DNA of 64,000 nucleotides from an uncultured Desulfobacter sp. (GCF_963666675.1 NZ_OY762929.1:682001-746000); one strand, 5' to 3'; numbered from the stretch's first letter, positions 8,776-16,882 are shown. Notes: generated by a model not told the origin, from the letters alone. Made by a program: numbers and translations.

Positions 8776-9741
8776 TTATACAGCTCTCTGCATGGATAAG
8801 ATCCCTTCCAGAGAAAGCGGTTTTGCTAATATTCCCAAAGCAACAGCGGGGACCTCTCTTGTCGTCCAATGCGGACGGACATAGTTGTGAATTATTTGAT
8901 GAACATCCAAAGTCCTTTGTAAGCCCTTTATCGTTTTTGCATAAGTGTTTGTTTTTCTCCTGAAGGTACTATTCTTTCGTCTGATTGCAGCGTTTTGAGC
9001 CTCAAGGTGGTTGGCATGGATTTCGAACTCCTTTAAATTTTGAGCCGTATCAAGATGTTCTCGCTGTGGCGCTTGGTATTTTGGACGCTTACGGCCTTTT
9101 TGGTGTTTTTGATCCCCTTTGTTTTTGACACGAACTCTGACTCCTTTAGGAAGAACCCTGGGGGGACGTCCTCTTTTGCCTGTTTTTAAAACCTCAGAGC
9201 ATAACTCGAAAAGCGTATTACCATATCGCCTTTCACCATCTGAAAGAAATGACAAATCATCTGTATGATCGATATACTCGCATACGGTTTTCATAACTGA
9301 TTTGAATAAGGATGTATCTTTTTTTCCACATCGTTGGTCGACAATAAATCGACTGGCTCTTTCTATAATGACCGCTGTCCAGCCTTCGGATTCCAATGGC
9401 ATTGTCCGTTTACCGACGATGGTGTAGAGTTCATCTCCTTCAAATGTCAGGGATATAAATTCATGACAAAAACCATATAGCAACAATGTAGCTTTTTGGT
9501 CGGCAAATCTATTTTCCCATAGTGCAATGGTATTTTTGTTTGACCTCAAGACTCTGCCAGTTGCTCGAAGCCCAAGGCCTTCACCGCGAAGTCTCAATGC
9601 AGATGCAACCTTGCTGATGGGAGTTTTAATATTATTCATGGCGGTATTACGGGTTTCCAAAAACGAGTTTTTACAATTCCTACAGATATACAATTTCCGG
9701 ATTCCATTGTGTATGTGTAGATTCCGACGAGCTAATCCCAT
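8776..9741 (-). CDS. IS1-family-like transposase, probably 5'-truncated
   Basis: 321 residues. Near the start is half a zinc ribbon (LYICRNCKNSFLETRNT), followed by an HTH region (GLRATGRVLRSNKNTIALWENRF) and a DDE-type core with GDELYTIVGKR and later SRFIVDQRCGKK. A basic linker (GRPPRVLPKGVRVRVKNKGD) and a C-terminal HNYVRPHWTTREVPAVALGI segment typical of IS1-like ISMhu11-type proteins follow. The first CxxC pair of the ribbon is missing, because a stop codon lies 14 codons upstream with no Cys pair between. The element may therefore be damaged at its 5' end, or start differently. I could not define terminal repeats. Confidence 0.75.
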   Translation of the reverse strand: MGLARRNLHIHNGIRKLYICRNCKNSFLETRNTAMNNIKTPISKVASALRLRGEGLGLRATGRVLRSNKNTIALWENRFADQKATLLLYGFCHEFISLTFEGDELYTIVGKRTMPLESEGWTAVIIERASRFIVDQRCGKKDTSLFKSVMKTVCEYIDHTDDLSFLSDGERRYGNTLFELCSEVLKTGKRGRPPRVLPKGVRVRVKNKGDQKHQKGRKRPKYQAPQREHLDTAQNLKEFEIHANHLEAQNAAIRRKNSTFRRKTNTYAKTIKGLQRTLDVHQIIHNYVRPHWTTREVPAVALGILAKPLSLEGILSMQRAV

Positions 9742-9784
9742 AAAAATCTCAGGTTTGATTACCCGGCTGGCAATTGATTACAGA

Positions 9785-9816
9785 AAAGCCGGGAGAGCTT
9801 TTGCCCTCCCGGCTTT
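9785..9816. terminator. strong GC hairpin (bidirectional terminator-like)
   Basis: AAAGCCGGGAG pairs with CTCCCGGCTTT across a 10-base loop, a perfect 11-bp stem ending in T-runs on both strands. It separates the IS1-like gene from the transposon to its right, so it may be a terminator or part of an element end. Confidence 0.6.
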
Positions 9817-9887
9817 AATCATGTAGACAGCAGTCTACCGCACTGAGTTATCCCTGGCGCCGGAGTCCCCTCTCAAACGCGTCCGTT

Positions 9888-10724
9888 TCACTCAGATTCG
9901 TTGAACCATTCCGAGTTGTAAATGAGCTCGGCAGTCACATTTTTTTCATTGTGATAATAGGCCTCCTCAAGACAGATCGTCGCCATATTCATTACGCCCC
10001 GTCTGTTTCCCCGGGTGGAACTTGCGATCAAATCCATTGCTTCTTTGGTAAACAGGTCCGATGGAGCTTGTGCATTTTTAAGACGGCTTTCGATAAAATG
10101 CTGGGTTTCATACTCGTTCATGGCATTGATTTTCATAATGCCGGTGAGCCGGGATCGTATCGGTGCCATTGCATAAAGTCGAAGTTGCCTGAGCAGAGAG
10201 TCGTCCCCGACAAGGATAAGAGAGGCTGCGCTTCTCTGTTGTAAGGTTTGGACCAGAAGAGAACAAAGATCCCAGAGGGAGTCGGATTCGATGCGCTGAG
10301 CATCATCGACGATCAGCACCGGATGACGTGAGTTGGCCTGGTTGGATAAGGATTCAATATGCTGCTGAACCCTTGTAATCAAAGGCATTCCCCGGCTTTT
10401 TATATCCACCCCGAGGGTCTGGGCAAGAATGCGTGTCAGTCCGTTTCTTGGATGACCGGCATAGGGCAGCATAACCGGGAGGTATGCATTTCGATCCAGA
10501 TCCGATACCAATGCATGAATCAAGGTGGTTTTTCCGGTCCCTGAAGGGCCGCACAGTGCGGTGCTTTTGCCATGGTGCAGCAAACGTTTTATGGTATCGA
10601 GTTTGCGCAGGTCCTCTTTGGGTAGCCAGAGTTTGCGCTGTTCATAGGTGTCGGCAAAGGGATGGTACTTCCAGCCAAAAAAATCGGCCATGGGCGCCTG
10701 TTCTATGGTATGGGTGTCTTGCAT
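9888..10724 (-). CDS. TniB/ExeA-like AAA ATPase of the transposon
   Basis: 278 residues. Walker A is GPSGTGKTTLIHAL at about residue 59, Walker B is PVLIVDDAQRI near residue 130, and sensor region SLILVGDDSLLRQL follows. This is the ExeA/TniB/TnsC-type ATPase that regulates target choice and activates the partner transposase. The ATG lies 2 bases after the transposase stop codon, so the two are one transcriptional unit. The C-terminal part (FIESRLKNAQAPSDLFTKEA) is the usual lid domain. Confidence 0.88.
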   Translation of the reverse strand: MQDTHTIEQAPMADFFGWKYHPFADTYEQRKLWLPKEDLRKLDTIKRLLHHGKSTALCGPSGTGKTTLIHALVSDLDRNAYLPVMLPYAGHPRNGLTRILAQTLGVDIKSRGMPLITRVQQHIESLSNQANSRHPVLIVDDAQRIESDSLWDLCSLLVQTLQQRSAASLILVGDDSLLRQLRLYAMAPIRSRLTGIMKINAMNEYETQHFIESRLKNAQAPSDLFTKEAMDLIASSTRGNRRGVMNMATICLEEAYYHNEKNVTAELIYNSEWFNESE

Positions 10725-10726
10725 GA

Positions 10727-11932
10727 TTACCTCCCTCTATATGCGTTTTGGATGGGATCAATTGGTTTGGCCGGTTTCATTTCCGGTCCGTACCAGATTC
10801 GGTCAAGGTTCCATGGCATAAACCAGATGTCGAGGCGCTGGCCGGGTAAGGCGTCTGCCACCTCATAGGACCGCTTTTTAAGCCTGACGGTATTATTCAG
10901 GTAAACTTTGCACCGGCGCTTCATTCTAAATAAAGGCTCGATATCAATCGTTTCCGGTAGAGGGATGCAGGCACTTTGATGCCCAAGCCGTTTCTGCAAA
11001 GGGGTCATGCCCAGGCTGCTGTGAATACGCCGATGATAAGTCGACAGCCATTGTGAAAAGGCCTTGTTCAACCCGTCCAGAGTATGGGCCGGGGCATTTT
11101 TGCCCTCAAGGAACTGATCCCGGACGGTCCGGAAGAATCGTTCCACTTTACCCCTTCCCCTGGGTTGGCCCGGCGGCGTATGGATCAGATGGATACCCAG
11201 GTTGGCACAAACAAATTTAAGATGCTTGCTTGCGTAACAGGCCCCGTTGTCCGTATAGAACCGACGCGGCTTGCCATGGGTTCGAACGGTGGCCATCAGT
11301 GCCATCATCATTACCTCGGTGCCCTCACTGGTAAAAAAACCGGCATGAACCACATATCTTGTGGCATCGTCAATAATGGCATGCAGATAGGTTTTGCGTT
11401 TTTGGCTGTTCACTCTGATCTTTGGGCCGTGAAGAAAGTCTGCAGTCCACATTTGACCAAAGAACTGATATTGAAAGGGCCGAGCCGGATCATGCACCGT
11501 CAAATGGGGATCTCGTTGAAGGTTGCATGTCCGGGCAAAGCGATAAAGCGTGGAACGGGCCGGAGACTGCATATCCCAGACTTTATCCTGAACCAGCTGT
11601 TCGATCAAACGGGCAAAAGTCCATCTGGGATGTTCCTGCCGCAGTTGAAACAATCGGTCCGAGATCGCCCTGGGTACGGCATGGTGGGTGCCGGTGTTTT
11701 TTCTTTGGGCATCGTTTAACGCCGGCAGGCCGCCGTTCCGATAACGATAAAACCATTTTCTTAAGGTTTCCGGAGAAAAGGACACAAATTGACCGTCAGG
11801 CCGGCGATACTGAACTCCGGCAATTCTGATCAGTGCCTCCTCCATGGTCTCTACCTCTTCATTTCGATGAAGAAGACTGCTGATAATGCCGTATCGCCAG
11901 ACAGCGAGATCGGCTGGGTCAGGTATTGGCAT
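10727..11932 (-). CDS. DDE integrase/transposase (TniA-like, rve core)
   Basis: 401 residues from ATG at 11930-11932, which has an AGGAGGTGG ribosome site. An upstream extension of the frame is unlikely to be translated. The order is an N-terminal HTH/Mu-like DNA-binding part (FSPETLRKWFYRYRNGGLPAL), the integrase core with the catalytic triad D (MWTADFLHGP), D (FYTDNGACY) and E (RGRGKVERFFRTV), then a C-terminal Mu-type barrel (CKVYLNNTVRLKKRSYEVAD). It cuts and joins the transposon ends. It is flanked by the ATPase gene and the DUF6431-like gene. Confidence 0.9.
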   Translation of the reverse strand: MPIPDPADLAVWRYGIISSLLHRNEEVETMEEALIRIAGVQYRRPDGQFVSFSPETLRKWFYRYRNGGLPALNDAQRKNTGTHHAVPRAISDRLFQLRQEHPRWTFARLIEQLVQDKVWDMQSPARSTLYRFARTCNLQRDPHLTVHDPARPFQYQFFGQMWTADFLHGPKIRVNSQKRKTYLHAIIDDATRYVVHAGFFTSEGTEVMMMALMATVRTHGKPRRFYTDNGACYASKHLKFVCANLGIHLIHTPPGQPRGRGKVERFFRTVRDQFLEGKNAPAHTLDGLNKAFSQWLSTYHRRIHSSLGMTPLQKRLGHQSACIPLPETIDIEPLFRMKRRCKVYLNNTVRLKKRSYEVADALPGQRLDIWFMPWNLDRIWYGPEMKPAKPIDPIQNAYRGR

Positions 11933-11990
11933 GACCACCTCCTTAATTGATAGTTGGAATTGGTGGCATATCAACATAACCGACTGTAAT

Positions 11991-12488
11991 TTAACAATGT
12001 ATGTTTTGTGTTGATGGTAATTTAACCCATCTTCCAGGGAAAAAACTCTGGGAAACATCCCTGGTAAAGTCCGGCCAGAAGGAGGGCGGATCCGGCCCCC
12101 ATTCGGCAACAGTCTTTTCCCGGGAAAACCAGGGCATGAATTTTTGAGAAAAGATCCTGAGCCGTTTAGCAACACCCCGGGTGCACCCAAAGAATCTTGC
12201 CGTCTGTGCCTGGTTCATTCCGGCACTGACCATGGCTGCGCAGCAGCATATCGCCTCAAGGGTGTGACGGACGACCGGCATGATGGATTCAGGAAGAACA
12301 GAAAAACTTTTCCATGGACACAGGGGCGATTTGCACAAATAGCGCTGAACCCTTATTTCTGTGTCGTCTTGGGGATGATTTCGCGGATAGGTTCCGTTGC
12401 GGATGGTCAAAGAACTCGAACAATGGCAGCAACGAACCTGTTGTTTTTCCTTGGCAGATGACTGATTTCTTATTATGCTTTCTTTCAT
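11991..12488 (-). CDS. DUF6431-like zinc-ribbon/HTH accessory protein of the transposon
   Basis: 165 residues. A CCHCSSSLTIRNGTYPRN...CKSPLCPW zinc-binding pattern lies at about residues 19-60, followed by an HTH-like stretch (MNQAQTARFFGCTRGVAKRLRIF). This fits the DUF6431 group of transposon-encoded DNA-binding proteins. It is the first gene of the three-gene transposon operon and lies 58 bases upstream of the transposase start. Its function in transposition is not known to me. Confidence 0.7.
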   Translation of the reverse strand: MKESIIRNQSSAKEKQQVRCCHCSSSLTIRNGTYPRNHPQDDTEIRVQRYLCKSPLCPWKSFSVLPESIMPVVRHTLEAICCCAAMVSAGMNQAQTARFFGCTRGVAKRLRIFSQKFMPWFSREKTVAEWGPDPPSFWPDFTRDVSQSFFPGRWVKLPSTQNIHC

Positions 12489-12613
12489 AAGCAGGGTCGG
12501 GGTTGTGGTGGTGATGGTTTTGGCGAACTTAATCTATACCACAATCCCCCCCTCTTATCCCCCCCAAAGGGGGGAGGAGGATGCCAAGGCATCGGGCGGT
12601 TCCTGCTGTCTAC

Positions 12614-12950
12614 CGATGTGCCTTTTCTTTTTTAAAAAATCTTATTTAACAAGCTCATTATTTTCTCAGAAAATGTAACGATAGGTGGGATTTTTAGATG
12701 ATATAGAGGTACTGTAGGGAAAGAATTAACAGTATGGTCGGATAATGTTTAAAAACCGATGTGTCAGATGAGCAGCAGTATGGGCATTGGAGCGGGGTAA
12801 TTTTTTTCATAGCCGCTGTTAATCACATCATCCATATAAGATCAATCCTCATTCAAAAGAAAAGTGTGTTCAACGGTTCAGGCCCAGTGCCCCTGTCAAA
12901 GAACACCAAGAATACACTAAAATTGAGTTTTGAAAACATCTTGAATTTTT
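12614..12950. other. intergenic stretch between the transposon and the displaced-tip immunity gene
   Basis: AT-rich DNA with no convincing gene on either strand. Short open frames lack ribosome sites and family features. I see no repeat or RNA gene here. Just to its left, inside the transposon, a C7-AAA-G6 hairpin at 12559-12574 may act as a terminator. Confidence 0.5.
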
Positions 12951-13445
12951 TCACCTTAGAAAACTTATTATCTTGGAGTTGCCTTGAAAAATCATCGGAA
13001 TCATTATCTCATTCTTCTTTCGTATGGTATCTATTATAATACACCCATTAATTGAATTCACATTTATAATATCTTCACGCTTTACAATTTTTATTTTTTT
13101 GCCATACTGAAATTTAAGTTCATGCTTAGTGATAGTCACTTTGCTGTTTTTGATTCGATTGAAAACAAGTATTGTCGATACAAACCAGACAAATGCAATT
13201 ATGCTGAATATTATCCAGTCCATAACCTCGTGGTTTGGAAAGCTAAGAGGGAGATAAAGCCATAATAAAGATATGCCATAGTTCAATGAAACTATTCCCA
13301 AAACAATTGGTGAACTTAGAAAAATTTTAGGCAACTCATTTCGATCCGAGTCTGCTATATTATCACGTACCTTCCAGGTAATAACTACTGGTAAGAGAGA
13401 AAGCACGAGTATTGCAATAATGCTTGTTAAGGTCGCTGTTTCCAT
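12951..13445 (-). CDS. putative membrane immunity protein for the displaced RHS tip (bPH-like)
   Basis: 164 residues from ATG at 13443-13445, which overlaps the toxin-tip stop codon (TAATG), so translation is coupled. There are three hydrophobic segments (TSIIAILVLSLLPVVIT; SPIVLGIVSLNYGISLLWLYL; VMDWIIFSIIAFVWFVSTIL), then a soluble C-terminal domain with VTITKHELKFQYGKKIKIVK and GCIIIDTIRKKNE that resembles a bacterial PH domain. The position directly behind an RHS tip is that of an immunity gene. A membrane location suggests that the matching toxin acts at the membrane; this is inference. Confidence 0.65.
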   Translation of the reverse strand: METATLTSIIAILVLSLLPVVITWKVRDNIADSDRNELPKIFLSSPIVLGIVSLNYGISLLWLYLPLSFPNHEVMDWIIFSIIAFVWFVSTILVFNRIKNSKVTITKHELKFQYGKKIKIVKREDIINVNSINGCIIIDTIRKKNEIMIPMIFQGNSKIISFLR

Positions 13446-14254
13446 TATGGACACCCTCTTACTTGATCATTGATATAGCTAAGGATCGCTGACTCTGTTA
13501 TCGGCAGCCCTGCAGCTTGCATGGCAGAGATTATGCCCAAAATATTCGCGGTATTGATACTGGATCCCCACACTCCTTGAGTGATTGAATTTTGTACGGC
13601 GTGTACTGTAGATGCACTAGCCCCCATATCATATAGGGCTTTGCTAATAGTATTGATGTTATTAGTCATTGTGCGTTGGACAGCTTGGCTGCTAGCCTGA
13701 AAAGCGTGAGTGCCAGAAGTCAAACCACCACCGGCCGCACCAAAAGCGGATCCAACGATAGTCGATATAGCAAGTTGAGTTTTATCAATATTAGAATAAG
13801 CCTGACTCCAAGATTGTCCGTTCCTTCTATGGCCAAGGACTTGAGAGGTAACATTACCTGACACTCCACCGGCAGCTCCAAAAGCAGCTCCAGTTAATAC
13901 AGCTCCAGAGGCGCCAAATGCACTGCCTGCCGCAGCGACTAACCCTGCTCCAGAGCCGACAACAGCTCCTGCAACAGCTCCACCAGCAGCTCCGGCCAAA
14001 ATATCTCCCCCTGTAAAAAAAGCGGTTCCAGCACCGATGAGCCCCCCGACACCCGCACCAATACCAGCGCCTAAGATAAAAAACTGACCATCAGGATCAA
14101 TAAATATAAGAGGGTTGCTGTTGGCATAAACAAAAGGATTGATTCCCCCAGCCAACCCAATCGGATCAGGAGTCAGGTATCTCCCTGTTTCCGGATCATA
14201 ATACCGGTGCCAGTTATAGTGCAGACCTGTTTCTGCGTCAAAATATTGTCCCGG
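13445..14254 (-). CDS. displaced RHS C-terminal tip, oldest copy (no start of its own)
   Basis: The frame begins abruptly at the attachment core with PGQYFDAETGLHYNWHRYYD, followed by PETGRYLTPDPIGLAGGINPF, the hallmark end of an RHS core, and then a variable tip of about 210 residues. The tip has a long Gly/Ala-rich hydrophobic region (GAGIGAGVGGLIGAGTAFF) typical of pre-toxin linkers and an unrecognised C-terminal domain ending NDQVRGCP. The rhs core upstream of PGQYFD is missing; foreign sequence of the mobile unit takes its place. A TTG within the GLAGG region could serve as a weak start. This looks like the original tip of the locus, cut off when the first mobile unit integrated. Confidence 0.8.
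   Translation of the reverse strand, partial: PGQYFDAETGLHYNWHRYYDPETGRYLTPDPIGLAGGINPFVYANSNPLIFIDPDGQFFILGAGIGAGVGGLIGAGTAFFTGGDILAGAAGGAVAGAVVGSGAGLVAAAGSAFGASGAVLTGAAFGAAGGVSGNVTSQVLGHRRNGQSWSQAYSNIDKTQLAISTIVGSAFGAAGGGLTSGTHAFQASSQAVQRTMTNNINTISKALYDMGASASTVHAVQNSITQGVWGSSINTANILGIISAMQAAGLPITESAILSYINDQVRGCP
14247..14254. other. attachment core, left end of the tandem array
   Basis: TGTCCCGG, shared with 21534-21541 and 28821-28828. To the left is the old RHS tip; to the right is the mobile-unit end (ATATATTGCG). Read on the minus strand it encodes the Pro-Gly-Gln of PGQYFD. This is a junction of attL/attR type. Confidence 0.65.
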
Positions 14255-14372
14255 ATATATTGCGATGCACCTCCCCCTCCTAGGGTGCTGTTTTTCGTAA
14301 CGGAGCGATCTGATCCTATAGAGATACCTTCCATTTCAAGCCCGGCCATGATTCAGTCGTTCCAATTCACAA

Positions 14373-14435
14373 GATATTCTTTTCTTTCAAATGCCCTTCA
14401 CCCAAAGCAGAGGGTGTTTTAAAGAAAAGGATATC
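14373..14435. repeat. 15-bp stem inverted repeat near the element end (copy 1)
   Basis: GATATTCTTTTCTTT at 14373-14387 pairs with AAAGAAAAGGATATC at 14421-14435, with one wobble position. Inside, CACCC (14399-14403) pairs with GGGTG (14412-14416). It lies about 120 bases from the attachment core. The repeat is also present in copy 2 at 21660-21722. Confidence 0.6.
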
Positions 14436-14564
14436 CCACCGTCCGGTTATGGCATAAAGTCCTCCTGGTAAAGCCTCCAACATGTAAAAGAGCTGTTTGA
14501 AGTAGTATGATATATCTTCCCGATATTCAAGCTTATCCTGTTTTTTTCTTTAACCGCATCAGTC

Positions 14565-14582
14565 TGCCGGCGTGAGCCGGCA
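14565..14582. repeat. 7-bp GC stem with GTGA loop (copy 1)
   Basis: TGCCGGC-GTGA-GCCGGCA, a perfect stem. On the plus strand the loop would be a GNRA tetraloop, as often found in structured RNA. Copy 2 is at 21852-21869. Confidence 0.55.
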
Positions 14583-14615
14583 TGTAAAATGGGTCATCTT
14601 CCTTTTTAGGGGGGA

Positions 14616-14860
14616 GCGGAAGGTCTGTGGAGGTGCGCAGGGCGCAAAGGGAGCGGAACATTGCGTAAAGGAGACATAATGTTGGTTATGTCTAGTGGAG
14701 AGAGGGAAGGCGGTTCGGCGCAGGCCTTGCTGCTGTTTGCAAGGGTTGTGACGGGCCGGCCGTGTCTGATAAGGCGGCCTTATCGGACACGCCGAACGGA
14801 ACGACTTTACGCAATGTGGAGTGACCGGCGTGCCCTGCGCACCTCCACAGATCCTTCCGC
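14616..14860. other. multibranched inverted-repeat structure of about 245 bases (copy 1): possible structured RNA, folded ssDNA site or origin
   Basis: The outer arms 14616-14643 and 14832-14860 are complementary over 28 bases with a single extra base. The next pair is ACATTGCGTAAAG (14658-14670) with CTTTACGCAATGT (14805-14817). Inside are separate hairpins: AGACATAA/TTATGTCT (14672-14693); GTTCGGCG (14713-14720) with CGCCGAAC (14790-14797); CCTTGC/GCAAGG (14725-14744); and GTGTCTGATAAGG with CCTTATCGGACAC around a CGG loop (14762-14790). This order of nested, non-overlapping stems is what a folded RNA or single-stranded DNA element shows. A short reading frame across it (14661-14879) is better explained by the structure. 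Copy 2 is at 21903-22147. Confidence 0.65.
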
Positions 14861-15032
14861 GGGGTGGGCGGGGATATAAACAGGCGGCGAAGCCATCCGC
14901 ATCTTAAAGGGCGGTTGGGTGGGTATATAATAAGGCCGGCTCCGGGCGCAGGCAGCGGAACCCCCTAAGGGGTGGAGCCCGAGCACCGGAGACGATCCTC
15001 AGCTTAAAACAGCAGTTAAAATAAAAAAGGGC

Positions 15033-15953
15033 TTAGGGCCGCTGCTCTCCGGGATGATATTTGGCATGGATCTCCTTGAGGTCGTTAATGGTCACCCGGG
15101 TGTAGATCTGGGTGGATTCCAATGATTCATGGCCCAGCATCTCCTGGAGGTGGCGGACCGGTGCCCCGTTCTTGAGCATGTGGGTGGCACAGGTGTGGCG
15201 GAACGTATGGGTGGAGACGTTCTTTCTGATCCCGGCCAGATCGGCGCATCGTTTGACCACTGCCCATATGGAGTTGGGGTCCATTTGTTCTCCCCACCGG
15301 TTCAGGATCAGGTGGCCGGTGTCCGGACCCCGGATGTATCGTGGCCGTACCATCACGATATAGTTTTCAATCAGTCGGCTGACCCGGTCGCTCACCGGTA
15401 CCACGCGGTCTTTATCACCTTTGCCGCGAACATGGATAAAGCCTGAGTGCAAATCAAGGTTATTGATCTTAATGCCTGCAAGCTCCGACCGCCTGATGGC
15501 CGTATCATAGAGGATCTCCAGGATCACCCGGTTCCTGTAGCCCCGGGTTGTCCGGATATCTGCCGCCTGCATGATTTTTTTTAGTTCCGTGGTGTTCAGG
15601 ATCACCTTTGGCAAGCGGTTGGGCTTCTTTGGCAGCTTGATGGCGTCCCCCGGATCCAGGATCATATAGTCATGCGCCTTTAAATATCGGGTAAAGGATT
15701 TGATCACCCCAAGGCGCAGGCCCTGGGTTCGAAGGCTCAACAGCTTACCCCGGCAAGATATACTGAAGGCCAGCTCCTGCTGATACTCGTACAGGATCTC
15801 ACGTGTCAGATTGTCCAGGGTCGGCGAGGTTTCTTTGGCCATAAAGGTGATGAATGCCCTTAGCTCATACCGGGCGTTTTTAATGGTATAGGGGGATCTG
15901 CCAAGGGCTTTCAAATGACGAAGATATTGTTTGATAAGGTCCTGTACCAGCAT
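15033..15953 (-). CDS. tyrosine recombinase/integrase 1 (element copy 1)
   Basis: 306 residues. The N-terminal SAM-like core-binding domain (LIKQYLRHLKALGRSPYTIKN) precedes a catalytic domain with the family residues: Arg in YDTAIRRSELAG, the H-x-x-R box in STHTFRHTCATHML, the LGHESLESTQIY segment, and the nucleophile Tyr in STQIYTRV. Such enzymes make site-specific cuts and joins at short core sequences. ATG has an AAAGGAGG ribosome site. The gene lies 17 bases after a second recombinase, so the two are probably co-expressed and may work as a pair on the two arms of the att site, as in Tn554-like systems. Confidence 0.93.
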   Translation of the reverse strand: MLVQDLIKQYLRHLKALGRSPYTIKNARYELRAFITFMAKETSPTLDNLTREILYEYQQELAFSISCRGKLLSLRTQGLRLGVIKSFTRYLKAHDYMILDPGDAIKLPKKPNRLPKVILNTTELKKIMQAADIRTTRGYRNRVILEILYDTAIRRSELAGIKINNLDLHSGFIHVRGKGDKDRVVPVSDRVSRLIENYIVMVRPRYIRGPDTGHLILNRWGEQMDPNSIWAVVKRCADLAGIRKNVSTHTFRHTCATHMLKNGAPVRHLQEMLGHESLESTQIYTRVTINDLKEIHAKYHPGEQRP

Positions 15954-15970
15954 GGGCCTCCTTTTTTCTT

Positions 15971-16882
15971 TTAACTGCCGGTTTTAATGCCGGGATGTGT
16001 CACGGTATGGGTCTCTTTCACCTCCATGGGCATGACCTTGGTGTACCATTGGGTGGTCTTCAGGCTCTTATGGCCCAGCAGCTTCTGGATATACCGGATG
16101 TCGGCGCCGTTCTGCAGCAGATGGGTGGCACAGGATCTGCGCAAGGTGTGGGGAGAGGCACTGGTCTTGATACGGGCCTGTTTCCGGTATCTGACCAGCA
16201 TGGCCCGGATACTTGGCGGGTTCATGGGTTCCCCGGTGTTCAGCAAAAACAGTCTTCTTTCTTTCCGGTTTTTACGGGCATACCAGGGCCTGACCTTATC
16301 CAGGTATTCCTTCAGGTAACGGCAGGCTTCGGTTCCCAGGGGCACCACCCGCTGCCTGCCGCCTTTGCCTTTCCGGATGTACAGCACCTTGTCTCTCAGA
16401 TCCGTATGGTACACCTCAAGGCAGATCAGTTCATTCAACCGGATCCCGGTGGAGTACAGCACTTCCATGATGGCCTTGTCCCGGATGGATGCCTTAGAAG
16501 ACAGGTCCGGCTGCCGCAGCAACCGGCCGGCCTGGGCCTGGGTGAGGACGGGGCCGGGTTGCCTATTTTTCCGGCAGGTCTCTACAATGCCTTCGGTGGG
16601 ATTGACCAGAAGCTTATGGGTCTGTTCCAGGTGTTCAAACAACCGCTTAACCGCCCTGATCTTAATGGCCTTGGTCTCCATGGCATTGTCCTGGGCCATG
16701 ATATGTTCCCGGTAATTCAGGATCACCTGGCGGTTGGCCATCTTTAAATCACGGATCTTCCGATCGGTGAGATATGCGGCAAACTCGTCCAGCCGCGTCC
16801 TGTACCCATCAATGGTGGAGGCCGCATACCCCTGTGATTTGAGCAGATACTTAAACTCCGTGATAGTGGTTTGAACATCCAT
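15971..16882 (-). CDS. tyrosine recombinase/integrase 2 (element copy 1)
   Basis: 303 residues. The N-terminal SAM-like domain (LLKSQGYAASTIDGYRTRLDEF) precedes a catalytic domain with Arg in YSTGIRLNELIC, the Lys-bearing RKGKGGRQRVVPLG hairpin, H-x-x-R in SPHTLRRSCATHLL, and the Tyr nucleophile in KTTQWYTKVM. It is related to, but clearly distinct from, recombinase 1 in the same operon. The ATG follows a GGGGGAGAGAGG ribosome site. Together the two enzymes are the probable integration/excision machinery for the element. Confidence 0.93.
   Translation of the reverse strand: MDVQTTITEFKYLLKSQGYAASTIDGYRTRLDEFAAYLTDRKIRDLKMANRQVILNYREHIMAQDNAMETKAIKIRAVKRLFEHLEQTHKLLVNPTEGIVETCRKNRQPGPVLTQAQAGRLLRQPDLSSKASIRDKAIMEVLYSTGIRLNELICLEVYHTDLRDKVLYIRKGKGGRQRVVPLGTEACRYLKEYLDKVRPWYARKNRKERRLFLLNTGEPMNPPSIRAMLVRYRKQARIKTSASPHTLRRSCATHLLQNGADIRYIQKLLGHKSLKTTQWYTKVMPMEVKETHTVTHPGIKTGS

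Larger units (their letters stand above)
9823..12613 (-). mobile_element. TniA/TniB-like transposon bounded by 11-bp inverted repeats
   Basis: The 11 bases GTAGACAGCAG at 9823-9833 recur inverted as CTGCTGTCTAC at 12603-12613, enclosing three minus-strand genes: a Cys-rich DUF6431-like protein, a DDE integrase and an AAA ATPase. After the repeats both ends continue with an ACCGC motif, offset by one base. No convincing target-site duplication was found, so the outer borders may be off by a base or two. The gene set (DDE transposase plus ATPase target selector) is that of Mu/Tn7/Tn5053-type transposons. Confidence 0.7.

Noticed and set aside
12541..12580. C-rich/G-rich run as a possible CRISPR-like or repeat array
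   Set aside because: It is a single short hairpin (C7-AAA-G6), not a repeated unit. No CRISPR array was found anywhere in the window.
14175..14349. Minus-strand frame starting MAGLEMEGISIGSDRS that crosses the att core (also 21445-21636)
   Set aside because: It changes its C-terminus according to what lies beyond the core, is out of frame with RHS and has no ribosome site. Probably chance.
14661..14879. Plus-strand frame of 72 residues (begins MRKGDIMLVMSSG) with an AAAGGAG-like ribosome site; second copy at 21948-22166
   Set aside because: It lies wholly inside the multibranched inverted repeat and its codons are forced by the pairing arms. No family resemblance. The structure is the better explanation.
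15112..16747. Plus-strand frames of up to 250 residues opposite the recombinase genes
   Set aside because: Shadow frames of GC-rich coding DNA; their translations have no domain features, while the minus strand encodes complete recombinases.
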